Source: an uncultured Clostridium sp.
Lineage (GTDB): Bacteria > Bacillota > Clostridia > TANB77 > CAG-508
Assembly (NCBI GenBank): GCA_900553985.1
Contig: USFW01000032.1
Location: forward strand, 1 to 16,223
Direction of reading: 5' to 3'
DNA length: 16,223 nucleotides
The notes under the pieces are model-generated. The model was given only the letters and a program-made list of their open reading frames with translations, did not search any database and was not told the DNA's origin. The translations under genes were made by a program, and so were the position numbers. Each line of letters opens with the position of its first letter. Positions within the stretch are counted from its first letter, which is position 1. Shown one piece after another: positions 6,970 to 13,676 of this stretch.

Positions 6970-7833
6970 TTAATAGCATTGAAGAATTAACCAAACATTA
7001 TCAAAGTTTTTATTTTTTAAATCTTCTTTTCTGATATTAAAATATATTTTCCCGCTGTCTCCAAAATACAATCCATAATCTCCGATTTCCAATTCACTTA
7101 CCTGCATAAGCAAAATCCAATCTTTTGCATTTTCTTTTATAGATTTTTTAACTTCATCACTGCCATATTTTATAGGAGCAGAGCCGTAATAAATATTTTT
7201 TCCAGCCACTCCCTCACACTCTTCCCAATATTCTCCTTGGATAAGTTCAGGGTGTCCTAAAAGTTTTGTAGTATCAGCTTTATATCCCAATTCCTCTAAC
7301 TCTTTTTCAAATTCTTTTTCTTTTCTTCTTGTTTCTTCTATACTATCGTCAACATCATAATAATCTAAAAAGTCAATAGGATAATCATTCATACTTTCAA
7401 AATTTATTTTAGATTCAGGAATTATACAATCTTTTTCCATATCTTCAGGAAAATCAGCAGGAACTAAATCTTCTATCTCTCCATCATAATAGAAAACTTT
7501 TGCACTTCCTCTGTCTTGTGGAGAAAATCCCCAAGTCATAGTAAATAATTCATAGAAAAAATATAACATTCCTTTTTCAGGCAAAAGGCTTTCTTTATCA
7601 TATTTATGAACTTCTTCACAATTAATCTGCATTAAAAATGAAAGTGGTCTGTTTTCAACTATTTTTTTATAATCTTCTCCATTATAATAAAACCATTGAA
7701 AATCTTTTGGTAAATCAGGTTTACCGCCAATCTTTGAAGTCCCTTTTAGTAATTTTTCTTTGTTTTCTTCTTCAGAATAATTTATTAAAATTGCATTTCT
7801 TTTTGAAGTTTCAAGCATATTTTTATCTAACAT
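6970..7833 (-). CDS. DUF1963 (YwqG-like) protein, copy 1
   Basis: A 287-aa protein if it begins at ATG 7833 (MLDKNMLETSKR), which has AAGGAG about 7 nt upstream. The reading frame stays open 12 codons further up, but that start has no ribosome binding site and would overlap the DUF4253 gene. DUF1963 motifs: SKIGGKPDLPKDFQW early, LSFLMQINCEEV, then GHPELIQGEYW, and near the C-terminus WILLMQV, then YFGDSGKIYFNIRKEDL and a closing aromatic strand. These are the YwqG layout of GG-x-P-x-LP, LLAQI and WGDxGxxxFxI. YwqG proteins neighbour LXG toxins in Bacillus, and DUF1963 is a frequent polymorphic-toxin immunity family. The closest relative in this window (13677-14567) is clearly diverged. Confidence 0.85.
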   Translation of the reverse strand: MLDKNMLETSKRNAILINYSEEENKEKLLKGTSKIGGKPDLPKDFQWFYYNGEDYKKIVENRPLSFLMQINCEEVHKYDKESLLPEKGMLYFFYELFTMTWGFSPQDRGSAKVFYYDGEIEDLVPADFPEDMEKDCIIPESKINFESMNDYPIDFLDYYDVDDSIEETRRKEKEFEKELEELGYKADTTKLLGHPELIQGEYWEECEGVAGKNIYYGSAPIKYGSDEVKKSIKENAKDWILLMQVSELEIGDYGLYFGDSGKIYFNIRKEDLKNKNFDNVWLILQCY

Positions 7834-7847
7834 AATAAAACTCCTTT

Positions 7848-8612
7848 TTAGTCCCACCAAAAATACCATACACTAGAATTAATTAAACTTCCTGCTAGTT
7901 GTCCAAGAGTTTCATAACTTTGGTCTACATCAGGGCAATATCCATACATCTCTATTGCTGTTTCCATAGCTGTTTCTTTATCAGTAATGATTTTTTCAAT
8001 TTTATACTCCAATACATCGTGAGTTATTGTAATAGGTACAGCTCCATATTTTTCAAACCAATATCTTGATACTGACATATGTTCTGATGTGCTGGGACAT
8101 TCATTCCAATTTCCCATAGGAAACCAAGCAAATATCTCCCAAGGATTTTTTACTGGAACTTTTACTATAAACAGTTCTTCGGGCTTATCTGTTCTATAGT
8201 TTAAAAATCCTATTGGAGAATTAAGTTTTTCTTCTTCATTTTCTTCAAACTCTCCAAGTATTTCTTCACTAAAAGATAACTCATCATCTTCTGCCTCTGT
8301 TTTTCTTGTATTTATTAAATCTCTTAAAATATTTTTTCCACCCTCTGAAAAAATAGACAAGATATATCTTTTTCTATAATCTCTTACATCTTCTATAGTA
8401 AATTCTTCATCATCTGATATATTAAAAGATAAACTTTCTAAAAGAGTTTCATCAACAGTTACAATCACAGGAAAATATCCTTTCTCTTTTCCCTCTTTGC
8501 TGTATTTTTCAAATTTTTCCATAATTTCTTCATATGTATTTTTAGGAAAATATTCATATCCACAATCAAAAAATTCTACAAATTCCTTTGCTAAATCACT
8601 CATTACTGCCAT
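7848..8612 (-). CDS. DUF4253 domain-containing protein
   Basis: A 254-aa protein with an unmistakable C-terminal DUF4253 domain: NPWEIFAWFPMGNWNECP (156-173), VSRYWFEKYGAVPITITHDVLEY (181-203), a CPDVDQ segment (226-231) and the terminal WYFWWD (249-254). The N-terminal 150 residues are acidic, with an EEN/EEE stretch near 122-129. DUF4253 is widespread in bacterial immunity gene arrays, with no proven biochemical activity. The chosen ATG at 8612 follows a modest AAGGGTG site; Met4 at 8603 is an alternative. It lies 17 nt after the Imm22-like gene. Confidence 0.88.
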   Translation of the reverse strand: MAVMSDLAKEFVEFFDCGYEYFPKNTYEEIMEKFEKYSKEGKEKGYFPVIVTVDETLLESLSFNISDDEEFTIEDVRDYRKRYILSIFSEGGKNILRDLINTRKTEAEDDELSFSEEILGEFEENEEEKLNSPIGFLNYRTDKPEELFIVKVPVKNPWEIFAWFPMGNWNECPSTSEHMSVSRYWFEKYGAVPITITHDVLEYKIEKIITDKETAMETAIEMYGYCPDVDQSYETLGQLAGSLINSSVWYFWWD

Positions 8613-8629
8613 AGTATCACACCCTTTTA

Positions 8630-9184
8630 TTATGAATTATATTCTTCAGCTATATCATTTGAATAAAAATCTTCCTCTACATTTCCTAAAAATTCAAGTT
8701 CTCCCCATTCATTAGAGATTTTTTTCACAGCTCCTCCATATTTACAAGAGGGTATTCCAAAGAAACAATTATATTTTTTATCAAATCTGTCTTTTCCTAA
8801 AAATTTCTTTACAGGCTCTATTAAATCTTCCCATTCTTTAAATAAAACTTCTAGTTCATCAGTAGGCTCTTCACTATTTCCACATATTTGGAAATCTTCA
8901 TCAAATGTTACTCCAAAATCATATTCAAATCTATTAAAGTATTCTTCAAACATCTCTTCAAAATCTTTTTTCCACTTTTTATCCACAGAAAAGATTTTTT
9001 CTAACTCTTTGTTAAAATCTTTTTCTAAAAAATTATATTCTGGATTGTACTCTTCTTCCTCTTCATCTTCCTCAAAAATACAGTAAAATGATTGAATATA
9101 TTTATAAAAATCTTCTACATCTTTAAAATTTCCTGCCCAAAAACCTAGATAACCGGCTTTTCTTTCACATAATTTATCTAACAT
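8630..9184 (-). CDS. Immunity protein 22 (Imm22)-like protein
   Basis: A 184-aa, strongly acidic protein. The N-terminal GYLGFWAGNFKDVEDFYKYI (11-30) matches the Imm22 opening (W-x-G-x-x-x-S/D-x-E-x-x-x-Y-I), the region FGVTFDEDFQICGNSEEPTD fits its F-D-x-DF ... E block, and the end has a GGAVKKI ... LEFLGNVEED pattern. An insert of several glutamates at residues 39-45 is unusual. Imm22 proteins are predicted to neutralise nuclease toxins of polymorphic systems. The ribosome binding site GAGGAGG lies inside the last codons (EEE) of the upstream fusion gene, with only 2 nt between stop and start, so translational coupling is likely. The family call is moderate. Confidence 0.62.
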   Translation of the reverse strand: MLDKLCERKAGYLGFWAGNFKDVEDFYKYIQSFYCIFEEDEEEEEYNPEYNFLEKDFNKELEKIFSVDKKWKKDFEEMFEEYFNRFEYDFGVTFDEDFQICGNSEEPTDELEVLFKEWEDLIEPVKKFLGKDRFDKKYNCFFGIPSCKYGGAVKKISNEWGELEFLGNVEEDFYSNDIAEEYNS

Positions 9185-9186
9185 AA

Positions 9187-11277
9187 TTATTCCTCCTCTT
9201 CATCAGAATATTCTTTTTCAATATCTATAAAAAGAATATAGAAGCTACAAAGTTCTCCTTTTTCATCATATCCAAAATAGCAGGGATAATATCCATCTCC
9301 CCAGCCTGATGCAAAAACAGGAATATTTAAATCAGTGTCAGGGATTATAAAATCAGCCCAGTCTCCACAATCTCTTTGATATTTAGGAAACTTTTTAAAA
9401 CTCTCTTCTAACAGTTCTTCAAAAATATCATCATAAGGATTGTCTGCTTCTTCCTCTTCTTCAAGTTTTTTCCAATATTTTGAATATTCATCTTGAGATT
9501 TTTTATCTGCTACACAGCCCATTCCTGCGTCAACACCAAATCCATAGAACTCATCTTCTCCTGCTTCGTCCATTTCTTCTTCATTTCCTGTTACAGCTAA
9601 TTCATAAACTGCTGGCTTATTTTTATTAAATTCAACTTTTACACAAGCATATCTATCTCCGTAACTCTCACTTGGAACAACACAAATTTTTACAGGAAAT
9701 TTTCCAACAGGAGTTTTTTGAATATATGTTTTAGCTTCTCCAAGTTCTACCAATGGGTCACAGGCTAAAATCTTCCCGGTAGGTAAATTAACTTCTCCAA
9801 TATTTAAAATATCAACTTCCATTTCTCCTATTTTCTTTTCAGTGAAATAACTCTCTAAATCTATCTTACATCTAAATTTTTCTTTGTTTCTTTCATACAT
9901 TTCCTGCCAATTTTTATCCATATTTTTTTCCTCCTCTGAATAATTTAAAAACTCTATTTTCACACCAATTCTATTTCCTAATTCTCTTAATTTTTTTAAA
10001 TTTTCTTTATTTATAGGGAAAATAGAATAACTGTCAGAGCTGGTATTAATATTTCCAATAAAAATATCTTTTTTACCGAATACTTTATTAAACTCTTCAC
10101 TCCAAATTTCTATGTCATCATCTTCATCAAGGCTTAAATCTTCAATATTACAAATATTTTCATCTATGCCAACTTTTTTCATTACATCAGAAATCATTTG
10201 AAAATCTTCCAGCTCACATTTCCAATCAAGATAGCAAATATATCCATTTTCGCTTAAAAGTAAAATCATAGCTGCAACTTTTAATTCTATTTTTTTTAAT
10301 TTAATTTTTTCTTTATCAGAAAGTGCTTTTATCTCTTCATCAAAATATCGGAAACTTATATCGTTTCTTAAATAATTACGGAAATCTTCAAAAATAAGTT
10401 CTAATTTTTTTATAATCTTTCTATCGTTAAAAGATAAAATCTCGGCTATTTTTAATAAAATTTCATCAGCATAAGAAGTTTCATCTTTTTTTACACTTGG
10501 TTTTATCAAAAAACATTTTTCAAACTTATTCTCTTTCACTTGAAAAATGTAGATTTTATCTCCCTTATAATCATAGTTTAAATAAACAGGGAATTTTAAA
10601 TTTCTCTCTTTTACTCCAAATGGATTTTTTAACAGCTCATCTTTTGAGATTTTTTTATCTGATAAAAGAAAATCAATTTCTCTGCTGTCAAAAGTTAAAA
10701 AATAAAATCCACTGCTTTGTAAATTATCTAAAACTTGTAATATTATAAAAGTATCAATATCATCTGTTATTTTTTCCCAAGAATATAAATCATCATTAGT
10801 TGTCATATATACAGGGGGATTTTCCAAAGCTAAGTCCTCTTTTTTTATACCTGCATTCCATACACCTTGATTTTCTGTCCAAAATATTAAGAAATTATCT
10901 GTTTGTTCCAAAACTTTTTCTATCTCATCATTGGAAACTTCATCATCTTCCAAAACTTCTCTTTCCCAAGTATGAGAAAATCCAATCTCATCTAAATTTA
11001 AAATACTGCTGAAACAACTGTTTATCTCTAAATCCCCGCATTCATGATAATATCTTCTTAAAACTTTTGGAAAATTGGTTTTTAATCTGATTTCAGTTCT
11101 GTTTATCTCTTCCCAGCTTATTTTATAATTATTATTTACAGAATTATTTCCAAAGACTTTTTCAAAAACAGGACTATTAAAAAAGTTTTCTGAATTTGGA
11201 GTAGTAGTTACTCTGTTAATCTTTTTTCTATATAATAGTTTAACTATATGCTCTGCTGATAAATTATATCTTTCCAT
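9187..11277 (-). CDS. Polyimmunity fusion: SUKH, DUF6630-like and DUF4241 domains
   Basis: A 696-aa protein, the largest in the window and first of its operon. Residues about 45-190 form a SUKH (SMI1/KNR4) domain: ISWEEINRTEIRLKTNFP, then LRRYYHECGD (53-82), an L-x-x-D-E-I-G-F segment and a W-x-x-x-T-D-D-I-D-x-F-I-x-x-Q helix near 167-181. Residues about 190-320 are unassigned. Residues about 325-445 resemble DUF6630, with GYICYLDWKCELED (345-358). Residues 453-696 are a complete DUF4241 domain: LPTGKILACDPL (498-509), a GKFPV motif (525-529), FGVDAGMGC (580-588) and ASGWGDGYYPCYFGYD (656-671). Each part exists elsewhere as a separate immunity-type protein. An internal Shine-Dalgarno and ATG mark the DUF4241 joint. 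The start has AAGGTG about 6 nt upstream. Confidence 0.85.
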   Translation of the reverse strand: MERYNLSAEHIVKLLYRKKINRVTTTPNSENFFNSPVFEKVFGNNSVNNNYKISWEEINRTEIRLKTNFPKVLRRYYHECGDLEINSCFSSILNLDEIGFSHTWEREVLEDDEVSNDEIEKVLEQTDNFLIFWTENQGVWNAGIKKEDLALENPPVYMTTNDDLYSWEKITDDIDTFIILQVLDNLQSSGFYFLTFDSREIDFLLSDKKISKDELLKNPFGVKERNLKFPVYLNYDYKGDKIYIFQVKENKFEKCFLIKPSVKKDETSYADEILLKIAEILSFNDRKIIKKLELIFEDFRNYLRNDISFRYFDEEIKALSDKEKIKLKKIELKVAAMILLLSENGYICYLDWKCELEDFQMISDVMKKVGIDENICNIEDLSLDEDDDIEIWSEEFNKVFGKKDIFIGNINTSSDSYSIFPINKENLKKLRELGNRIGVKIEFLNYSEEEKNMDKNWQEMYERNKEKFRCKIDLESYFTEKKIGEMEVDILNIGEVNLPTGKILACDPLVELGEAKTYIQKTPVGKFPVKICVVPSESYGDRYACVKVEFNKNKPAVYELAVTGNEEEMDEAGEDEFYGFGVDAGMGCVADKKSQDEYSKYWKKLEEEEEADNPYDDIFEELLEESFKKFPKYQRDCGDWADFIIPDTDLNIPVFASGWGDGYYPCYFGYDEKGELCSFYILFIDIEKEYSDEEEE
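9919..9936 (-). promoter_or_regulatory. Internal Shine-Dalgarno and ATG at the DUF4241 joint
   Basis: On the minus strand, GAGGAGG (9936-9930) is followed after 8 nt by ATG (9921-9919), in frame with the fusion gene. The site encodes EEEKN immediately before Met453. Spacing and strength equal those of the real gene starts around it. From this ATG a 244-aa protein corresponding to a whole stand-alone DUF4241 protein could be made. Either the site is a relic of a former gene boundary or it still yields a separate DUF4241 product. Confidence 0.65.
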
Positions 11278-11319
11278 ATAATCACCTTATCTCTGTTTGA
11301 TTTTTTTATAAAATATGAT

Positions 11320-11348
11320 ATTATTAAATTAAGAGAAATAGCAGTAAA
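11320..11348 (-). promoter_or_regulatory. Candidate promoter for the second operon
   Basis: Reading the minus strand, TTTACT (11348-11343) and AATAAT (11325-11320) are separated by 17 nt, about 43 nt upstream of the start of the 696-aa gene. Both boxes are imperfect matches to the sigma-70 consensus and the surrounding DNA is very AT-rich, so chance matches are easy. Its position just downstream of a hairpin and in the only long gap supports the call. Confidence 0.38.
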
Positions 11349-11355
11349 TATGTCC

Positions 11356-11390
11356 TAAAAAGAGAGCGGTCTTGTACAGTTCTCTTTTTA
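11356..11390. terminator. Hairpin between the two operons, probable terminator
   Basis: A perfect 10-bp inverted repeat, TAAAAAGAGA (11356-11365) with TCTCTTTTTA (11381-11390), encloses a 15-nt loop. On the minus strand the 3' arm itself supplies the T run (TCTCTTTTTA), as in AT-rich intrinsic terminators. On the plus strand a further seven T follow, so it would work better in that direction, although no plus-strand gene is present. The stem has only three G:C pairs. Its location 113 nt after the DUF5713 stop and before the 696-aa gene fits the end of the first operon. Confidence 0.55.
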
Positions 11391-11502
11391 TTTTTTTGTA
11401 CCTATGTTATTTATTAAAAAAATGCTCATGATAAAATTGTTCTTTAATTTTCAAAAGCAATTATTATCGTAAGCACCACCTCTCTTTAAGTTTTATTTAA
11501 TT
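11391..11502. other. Non-coding stretch after the first operon
   Basis: Between the DUF5713 stop and the hairpin I see no gene. The minus strand has an AGAGAGGTGGTG segment near 11485 that resembles a ribosome binding site followed by GTG, but the frame closes after about ten codons. Other frames give only short peptides. Confidence 0.4.
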
Positions 11503-11832
11503 TTACCAGTCTCTTTCCCTTATGGCTTCCTCTATATCAATATCTATTCCAAAATAATTAAGTATTTTTTCAACAGTTACTCCGATACTATCTCTTGCCA
11601 CTGTTTCAATCTCACTATCATTTTCATCAAACTCTTCTTGTAAATCATTAATTTTTTCTGTCATTTCATCAAGTTTTTCTTGAACTTCTTCCAAATCCTC
11701 ATACTCTTCATTTTCTAAAAACTCAACTACTTCTGCTATACAACTTTTTACTTTATCTACTAAAAATTTTGGGTAATAATCATCATTATACATATCTTCC
11801 AAATAAACAAAATCAGGGTTTAATTTTTTCAT
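11503..11832 (-). CDS. DUF5713 family protein
   Basis: A 109-aa acidic helical protein. It matches DUF5713 almost end to end: YLEDMYNDDYYPKFLVDKVK (10-29), then a segment with MTEKINDLQEEFDENDSEIET, and a terminal IREADW-like IRERDW. Length equals that of the family. The function is unproven; members occur as single small genes among immunity-type genes. It begins after AGGAGG, 10 nt after the DUF4274 gene, and is the last gene of the first operon before a 225-nt gap. Confidence 0.88.
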   Translation of the reverse strand: MKKLNPDFVYLEDMYNDDYYPKFLVDKVKSCIAEVVEFLENEEYEDLEEVQEKLDEMTEKINDLQEEFDENDSEIETVARDSIGVTVEKILNYFGIDIDIEEAIRERDW

Positions 11833-11842
11833 AACTTACCTC

Positions 11843-12427
11843 CTACTCTTCATCTAATACTTCATAAAGTTTATCCAAAATAGGTATAATATCGTCAGGT
11901 ATTCCCTCTTCCCAGTTTGGACTTTCTAAAACTTCTCCTTCTAAAGCTATATACATCTCTTCAGGTATCTCTCTTTTCATTTCCTCTTCGTCAACTTCTT
12001 CTGTCCAATCATAATCTGAATTATATGGGTCATTTTTAGGGTCAAAAGCATATTTTTGATTTTTATAAAAACCTGAAATATAATTTTTCTCAAGAATTTC
12101 AACAATATCATAATCTTCTAAAACCCAACCACCCTCTTCTTCACATTCTTCTCTATTTTCATATTTCTTAAAAAATTGAGGATTCATATACCAATATAAA
12201 AATAAAGCTGTTCCCTTATCAGTATCAGGCTGTTCTGCTATCCATTTGATAACTTCCTTAGAATTATCAAAGTTCCAATCTATTGCTAAAAGTTGTCTTT
12301 CTTTTGGAGAGTTTTTCTTTAAATAATTTATAATCAACTGACTTTCTAACTCATCAAATTCATCTTCATCCATTTCTACATTTTCCCAATCAAAATCTTC
12401 TCTTAAAATATCTTCAATTTTTAGCAT
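11843..12427 (-). CDS. DUF4274 domain-containing protein
   Basis: A 194-aa very acidic protein. The segment SPKERQLLAIDWNFDNSKEVIKWI followed by DTDKGTALFLYWYMNPQFF (about residues 40-87) has the DUF4274 pattern of a helix, N-W/F-D-N/D-G, and C/T-D-x-G-T-A-L-x-x-F/Y-W. The C-terminal half (about 95-194) is an acidic extension with a DPKNDPYNSDYDW stretch; I do not recognise it. DUF4274 proteins occur in immunity clusters. A strong GGAGGG ribosome binding site is present. It follows the nitroreductase by 28 nt. Confidence 0.75.
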   Translation of the reverse strand: MLKIEDILREDFDWENVEMDEDEFDELESQLIINYLKKNSPKERQLLAIDWNFDNSKEVIKWIAEQPDTDKGTALFLYWYMNPQFFKKYENREECEEEGGWVLEDYDIVEILEKNYISGFYKNQKYAFDPKNDPYNSDYDWTEEVDEEEMKREIPEEMYIALEGEVLESPNWEEGIPDDIIPILDKLYEVLDEE

Positions 12428-12455
12428 AAAATCCCTCCTGTAATATTTTTGAAAT

Positions 12456-13238
12456 TTATAACCATTCTATATTAATTTCTTTTCTGGGAGCAGTACGTTG
12501 ATAATTTATATTTGGATATCCAATCAGCATACAAGCACAGATAGTATTTCTTTTTAATCTAAATTTTTTAACAAGTTCTTCATTGTGCATAATTCCCATT
12601 TCTATAAATCCACTGAAAAGAACACCTAATCCCATCATATCAGCCATCATTTCAATTTTATCACCTGCCAATATTCCGTTGATTTTATTTGAACTTGTAA
12701 TAACTAAAACCATTGGAGCCTTAAAGAAAAGTTTGTCATCTGTTTTGTAAGTTTTATACATTTCTATAAATCTATTTTTATATCTTTTTAGAAATAGATT
12801 TTTTTCATCTGAATTGACAAAATTATTTATTCCCTCCCATACAAGTGGTTTAAATTCTTCTAAACTATCTTGGATAACATAATATTTTACATCTTGTATA
12901 TTAGCACCTGTCGGACTATATCTGCCTATTTCTAATAATCTTTCAATAATATCTTTATCTATCTTTTTATCTTTAAAATGTCTGATACTCCTTCTGGATT
13001 TTACAAAATTTAAAAAAGTTTCTGGTTCTATTTTTGAGTTTAATTCTTTTAAATCTTTTGTTTCTTCATATCCTTCAAAAGTTATAGCATTGGTTGGACA
13101 GACAGCCACACAATGCCCGCACATCATACATTCGCCTTTTATTCTTATTTTTTCATCTTCAAATGTAATATTTTCTGGAAAACAATCCTTAATACACATT
13201 TTACATTTAATACACTTATCATAATCAACCCTAATCAT
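12456..13238 (-). CDS. Ferredoxin-nitroreductase fusion protein
   Basis: A 260-aa protein with an N-terminal 2x[4Fe-4S] ferredoxin domain (Cys 9, 12, 15, 19 and 37, 40, 43, 47, each in CxxCxxCxxxC[FP]P form) joined to an FMN-dependent nitroreductase fold. The latter shows SRRSIRHFKD (81-90), the phosphate-contact arginine pair of the family, GRYSPTGANIQ (105-115) and a C-terminal IGYPNINYQRTAPRK. Such proteins are common in anaerobes and are thought to reduce nitro- or flavin-type substrates with electrons from the clusters; the true substrate is unknown. It is cytosolic. It is the only clear metabolic gene in the array and lies 37 nt after its upstream neighbour. GAGGAG ribosome binding site. 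Confidence 0.93.
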   Translation of the reverse strand: MIRVDYDKCIKCKMCIKDCFPENITFEDEKIRIKGECMMCGHCVAVCPTNAITFEGYEETKDLKELNSKIEPETFLNFVKSRRSIRHFKDKKIDKDIIERLLEIGRYSPTGANIQDVKYYVIQDSLEEFKPLVWEGINNFVNSDEKNLFLKRYKNRFIEMYKTYKTDDKLFFKAPMVLVITSSNKINGILAGDKIEMMADMMGLGVLFSGFIEMGIMHNEELVKKFRLKRNTICACMLIGYPNINYQRTAPRKEINIEWL

Positions 13239-13275
13239 TTTTTCTCCTCAAAACTTTTATTTCTTGTGATATTTA

Positions 13276-13665
13276 TTAATAGAAAATATCTCCATCACCG
13301 CTTACATCAAAAAATCCTACTTGATATTTTTTACAAAGTTCTTTCATTAAATTATATGCCTCTTCAGATTTATCCCAAGAAAAAGCAATATATATTACGT
13401 CATATCCTATACAGTAATCAGCTAAATAATCTTCCAGCTCAGGATTATTTTCCATTTCCTCATCACTTGGACAATCTTCTCCATTCATAGGAGGAAAAGT
13501 TTTTATCATTTCTTTATAGAAATTTTGAAGTTTTTCTGATGAAACATTTATATCTTCATAATCATGGTCTTCTTTCCACTCTGTCTGTTTGTCATACCAT
13601 TTAAAAAATTCTTCTCTATCTTTTGGTGCTTTAAAAATTTCAAATGCCATTAAATCATAACTCAT
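13276..13665 (-). CDS. Small conserved protein of unnamed family (MSYDLMAFE type)
   Basis: The chosen start at 13665 gives 129 aa beginning MSYDLMAFEIFKAPKDREEF, with AAGGAGG 6 nt upstream. A longer frame reaches nine codons further but would run into the upstream DUF1963 gene and has no ribosome binding site. Conserved-looking blocks are WYDKQTEWKEDHDYED, IKTFPPMNG, an IGYDVIYIAFSWDKSEEAY segment and the terminal GFFDVSGDGDIFY. I recognise this as a widespread family of short bacterial proteins with the same opening, but I know no name or function for it. The setting between DUF1963 and other immunity-type genes suggests an immunity role. Confidence 0.75.
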   Translation of the reverse strand: MSYDLMAFEIFKAPKDREEFFKWYDKQTEWKEDHDYEDINVSSEKLQNFYKEMIKTFPPMNGEDCPSDEEMENNPELEDYLADYCIGYDVIYIAFSWDKSEEAYNLMKELCKKYQVGFFDVSGDGDIFY

Positions 13666-13676
13666 ACTTTGCCTCC

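Noticed and set aside
7834..7869. Longer N-terminus (12 more codons) for the first DUF1963 gene
   Set aside because: No ribosome binding site before it and it would overlap the DUF4253 gene; the ATG at 7833 has AAGGAG at good spacing and leaves a 14-nt gap.
11405..11490. Possible small hydrophobic toxin-like peptide (type I toxin style) before the hairpin, minus strand
   Set aside because: It needs both a changed start codon and a frameshift to give a peptide of about 27 residues; no intact frame exists, so it is not called.
13113..13490. Plus-strand open frame of 125 codons
   Set aside because: It lies opposite the nitroreductase and the small conserved gene, has low-complexity F/H/L/Y composition and no ribosome binding site. 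Other plus-strand frames (near 2086, 6337, 6798, 7638, 8497, 10497, 10800 and 15232) have the same character.
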